DNA of 64,000 nucleotides. Source: Faecalicatena orotica. Its GTDB lineage: Bacteria > Bacillota > Clostridia > Lachnospirales > Lachnospiraceae. Below the pieces are notes generated by a model. It made no database searches, had not been told where the DNA came from, and saw only the letters and a list, made by a program, of their open reading frames with translations. The stretch lies in contig NZ_QGDL01000009.1 of the NCBI RefSeq assembly GCF_003149245.1, positions 186,001 through 250,000 on the forward strand. Direction: 5' to 3'. This document shows positions 61,849 to 64,000 of this stretch, in pieces. Made by a program: the position numbers and the translations under genes. The first letter of the stretch is position 1. Each line of letters opens with the position of its first letter.

Positions 61849-62490
61849 ATGTCTATTATTCAGGAAATGTCAGAATTTCTTCAAAAAGGAAGAGCAAAAA
61901 ATGTAAAAGCATTAGTACAGCAGGCTTTAGATGAAGGTGTTGATCCAAAGGAAATTTTGAACGAAGGTCTGTTATCTGGAATGATGATTATCGGGGCAAA
62001 GTTTAAGAACAACGAGGTGTTCGTACCTGAGGTTCTGGTTGCGGCGAGAGCTATGAATGCAGGATTATCTGTTCTTGAGCCAAAACTTGTTGAAGTTGGG
62101 AATGAGCCTGTAGGTAAAGCAGTTATCGGAACAGTTCAGGGAGATTTACATGATATTGGCAAGAACCTCGTAGTGATGATGCTCAAAGGGGCTGGATTCG
62201 AAATCTACGATCTTGGAGTTGATGTTGAGACATCCGTATTTATTGATAAAGCAGAAGAAGTCGGAGCAGACGTGATCTGTATGTCAGCGCTTCTTACAAC
62301 AACTATGCCGAAGATGCAGGACTGTATAGACCAGTTGAATGAAAAAGGACTTCGCAGCAAGTTTATTGTAATGGTCGGCGGAGCTCCGGTAAACGACAGT
62401 TTTGCACAGCAGATCGGTGCAGATTTCTATACACCGGATGCAGCAACGGCAGCAGAAGTAGCAAAGAAAGCAGTTATGGACAGGAAGTAA
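61849..62490 (+). CDS. Corrinoid (B12-binding) protein of a methyltransferase system
   Basis: 213 residues, the size of MtbC/MttC-like carrier proteins. Residues about 5-88 form the helical cap domain (LNEGLLSGMMIIGAKFKNNE, VPEVLVAARAMNAG), and residues 90-213 the Rossmann-like B12 domain with the cobalt-ligating H101 in GDLHDIGKN, followed by SALLTTTMP and VGGAPVN. It carries a methyl group between a substrate-specific methyltransferase (not in the window) and a second methyltransferase. The substrate (methylamine, betaine-like or methoxy compound) is unknown. The next gene encodes the reductive activator. Confidence 0.93.
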   Translation: MSIIQEMSEFLQKGRAKNVKALVQQALDEGVDPKEILNEGLLSGMMIIGAKFKNNEVFVPEVLVAARAMNAGLSVLEPKLVEVGNEPVGKAVIGTVQGDLHDIGKNLVVMMLKGAGFEIYDLGVDVETSVFIDKAEEVGADVICMSALLTTTMPKMQDCIDQLNEKGLRSKFIVMVGGAPVNDSFAQQIGADFYTPDAATAAEVAKKAVMDRK

Positions 62491-62526
62491 TTTCGAATCA
62501 GAACATAGAAAAACGATTGTAAAAAT

Positions 62527-62655
62527 CAAGGAAACCGGTGTGAATCCGGTGCAGGCTTGCCCCTACTGTAAGCGGTGACGAAGAATAACAGCCATTGTCC
62601 TTTCAAAGGATGAGAAGGCATTCCAAGGATGAACCGTGAGCCAGGATACTTGTCA
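62527..62655 (+). promoter_or_regulatory. Cobalamin riboswitch
   Basis: AdoCbl-type aptamer core: AAACCGGTGTGAATCCGGTGC (the P3/J3 region, 62532 onward), CCCCTACTGTAAGCGGTGACGA, and the B12 box AGCCAGGATACTTG at 62638-62651. A terminator-like hairpin AAACTC / GAGTTT with a T-rich tail follows at 62721-62745, so binding of cobalamin probably stops transcription into the activator gene. Confidence 0.88.
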
Positions 62656-62720
62656 TTGTCAGCAGCCGATCGTGGGTAGGAGATGGCCGCTGGTTATAAT
62701 TGAATCAGGAAAATCAGCAG

Positions 62721-62745
62721 AAACTCTTTTATGGGAGTTTTTCTT
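62721..62745 (+). terminator. Terminator of the riboswitch expression platform
   Basis: AAACTC / GAGTTT short stem with loop TTTTATGG and tail TTTCTTT. It lies between the aptamer and the activator gene. Confidence 0.65.
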
Positions 62746-62830
62746 TATATATAGAAATTGTAGCTGCCCGGAACTATGGACAGTTATCGGAAACTATTAT
62801 AATTGTGTTAACTATAGAGAGGGCGGCAGG

Positions 62831-64000
62831 ATGATAATTAAAGATTTTGACATCAAGATATGTAAAGAAAGTGTTTTGAATTTAATAGACTGTTATGAGG
62901 ACAGTGAGATCTATGATGAGGTCCTGGAAGAATATGAGGAAATGCTGCCCGAAGCATATAAAAAAATAGAGCCGGCGGCTCTGCTTGCGTTTGGCAGTGT
63001 GGAGGAATTCCATCTGGCGGAGTATGAAGGAGAGAGTCAGGAGGCCTTGTTTAGCATTACATCGGTAGGCGGCGAAATCAGCCGGTGGGCAACCGGGCTG
63101 TTTGCACAAGGCAATTATCTGGGCGGGATGCTGGCCGATGCTATGGCGGACGATTATCTATTCCAGATGGACCATCTGCTTTCAGATACCATTATCAGGC
63201 TGTGCAGGGAGAGAAAGCGCGGTGTTATACGGCGTATGGAGGCTCCGCAGGACATCCCTATGTCGGCGCAGAAAAAAGCTCTGGAAGTAACAGACGGGGA
63301 AGCACTGGCAGGGATACATATCAAGGAAAGCTTCATGTATGACCCGGTAAAGACGACCTGCCAGATTTACCTTTTGGATGAAAATTCTGATAATTTCAAG
63401 ATTGAACATGACTGCAGCAAATGTCCGAATTTAACGTGTAAGCTGAGGCATATCCCGGACTTCATGATGAAGGTTTCATCGGCAGGCGGCAGCGGCGGTT
63501 CCGAAGAGGTCGTTGTAACAATTACCGGGAAAAAGGACCAGACACTCATGGAAGTGCTCAAGGAGCATAATATATTCCTGAGTGCTGTATGTGCCGGACG
63601 TGGTACCTGTGGAAAATGCCGTATCAGGGTATTGGAAGGGGAAGTAAAGCCGTCAGCGGAGGACAGCCGGTTTTTCGATGAGGATGAGATCCGGGCGGGG
63701 TTCCGTCTTGCCTGCCGTGCCTATGCATCCGGGGACTGTACGATTACACTTGACTGTGGACAGGAGGAAGGATTTGCAGTCCTTACGGATTTCGGAGAAG
63801 AGGCAGGGCGCGGGAAAACCTTGCAGGCAGAGGACGGAAACGCTGGAGATTACGAGGGGGGCAGATTCGGGATTGCCACGGATATCGGTACGACAACGAT
63901 TGCCATGCAGCTGGTCAATCTTACGAGTAAACGCGCAGTGAAGACTTATACGGCCATGAACCGTCAGCGCGCATATGGTGCAGACGTAATCAGCAGGATC
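62831..64000 (+). CDS. Corrinoid activation protein: MetH-activation-like, [2Fe-2S] and ASKHA domains (3'-partial)
   Basis: 390 codons visible. Residues about 1-190 resemble the activation domain of cobalamin-dependent methionine synthase (ALAGIHIKESFMYDPVKTT against the MetH motif ending ESFMMWP). A cysteine motif C195-C198-C203 follows. Residues 226-312 are a [2Fe-2S] ferredoxin domain (C254, C260, C263 in CAGRGTCGKC; C295 in FRLACRA). From 345 begins an ASKHA ATPase of the RACo/RamA type (GIATDIGTTTIAMQL). Such proteins use ATP to reduce Co(II) corrinoid to Co(I), here probably for the corrinoid protein at 61849. The rest is beyond the window. It is read through the cobalamin riboswitch. 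Confidence 0.9.
   Translation, partial: MIIKDFDIKICKESVLNLIDCYEDSEIYDEVLEEYEEMLPEAYKKIEPAALLAFGSVEEFHLAEYEGESQEALFSITSVGGEISRWATGLFAQGNYLGGMLADAMADDYLFQMDHLLSDTIIRLCRERKRGVIRRMEAPQDIPMSAQKKALEVTDGEALAGIHIKESFMYDPVKTTCQIYLLDENSDNFKIEHDCSKCPNLTCKLRHIPDFMMKVSSAGGSGGSEEVVVTITGKKDQTLMEVLKEHNIFLSAVCAGRGTCGKCRIRVLEGEVKPSAEDSRFFDEDEIRAGFRLACRAYASGDCTITLDCGQEEGFAVLTDFGEEAGRGKTLQAEDGNAGDYEGGRFGIATDIGTTTIAMQLVNLTSKRAVKTYTAMNRQRAYGADVISRI

Overview
The window reads like the chromosome of a spore-forming anaerobe of the Clostridia, most likely the family Lachnospiraceae. The reasons are a T-box in front of pheST, an ATP-type PEP carboxykinase, an EFR1-type flavodoxin/ferredoxin, a SleL-like spore enzyme, a PocR-controlled corrinoid methyl-transfer system and AGGAGG-type ribosome binding sites. 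The genus cannot be fixed from sequence reading alone.

Layout. 1-1235: tail of a NitT/TauT-type ABC importer on the minus strand. 1419-6464: queH, argH, asd and leuCD. 6465-6954: a very long imperfect palindrome, then a promoter. 6955-11787: an unusual operon (ornithine-cyclodeaminase-like enzyme, IlvD/Edd-like dehydratase with altered active-site residues, TrmB-type regulator, NhaC-type antiporter). 11965-15776: thrC, a small membrane protein and pckA. 15920-21713: EFR1 protein, 6S RNA, YihY, an AraC regulator, an APH-like kinase and a MATE exporter. 21684-26568: T-box, pheS, pheT and queA.

26569-36316 looks like an accessory region. It holds fragments of a serine recombinase, a surface-protein repeat and an IS256-type transposase, a truncated HipA kinase, a Phd/RelE-type toxin-antitoxin pair, a methyltransferase, a CAT-like acetyltransferase and a partly decayed transporter/amidohydrolase module. 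36498-40526 is a beta-glycosidase/GPH symporter operon. 40640-45370 is an intact LysR / asparaginase / M20D amidohydrolase / two-part DUF5058-like membrane module. The module at 27408-31978 is a related version whose two membrane genes have been fused and broken. Together they look like two paralogous abg-like systems for importing and hydrolysing an acylated or peptidic amino acid; this is the best candidate here for an undescribed system.

45571-55160 is a signalling operon: a REC-GGDEF-EAL protein, two very large soluble hybrid histidine kinases and a stand-alone HPt protein between them. It is followed by a LysM-GH18 protein, a Cu/Zn-SOD-like protein and a membrane diguanylate cyclase whose last codons lie in a second palindromic element. 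58433-64000 concerns corrinoids: cbiG, cbiJ, a PocR-AraC regulator, a corrinoid protein, a cobalamin riboswitch and the start of a reductive-activator protein that runs off the window. Its methyltransferase partners probably lie beyond the right edge.
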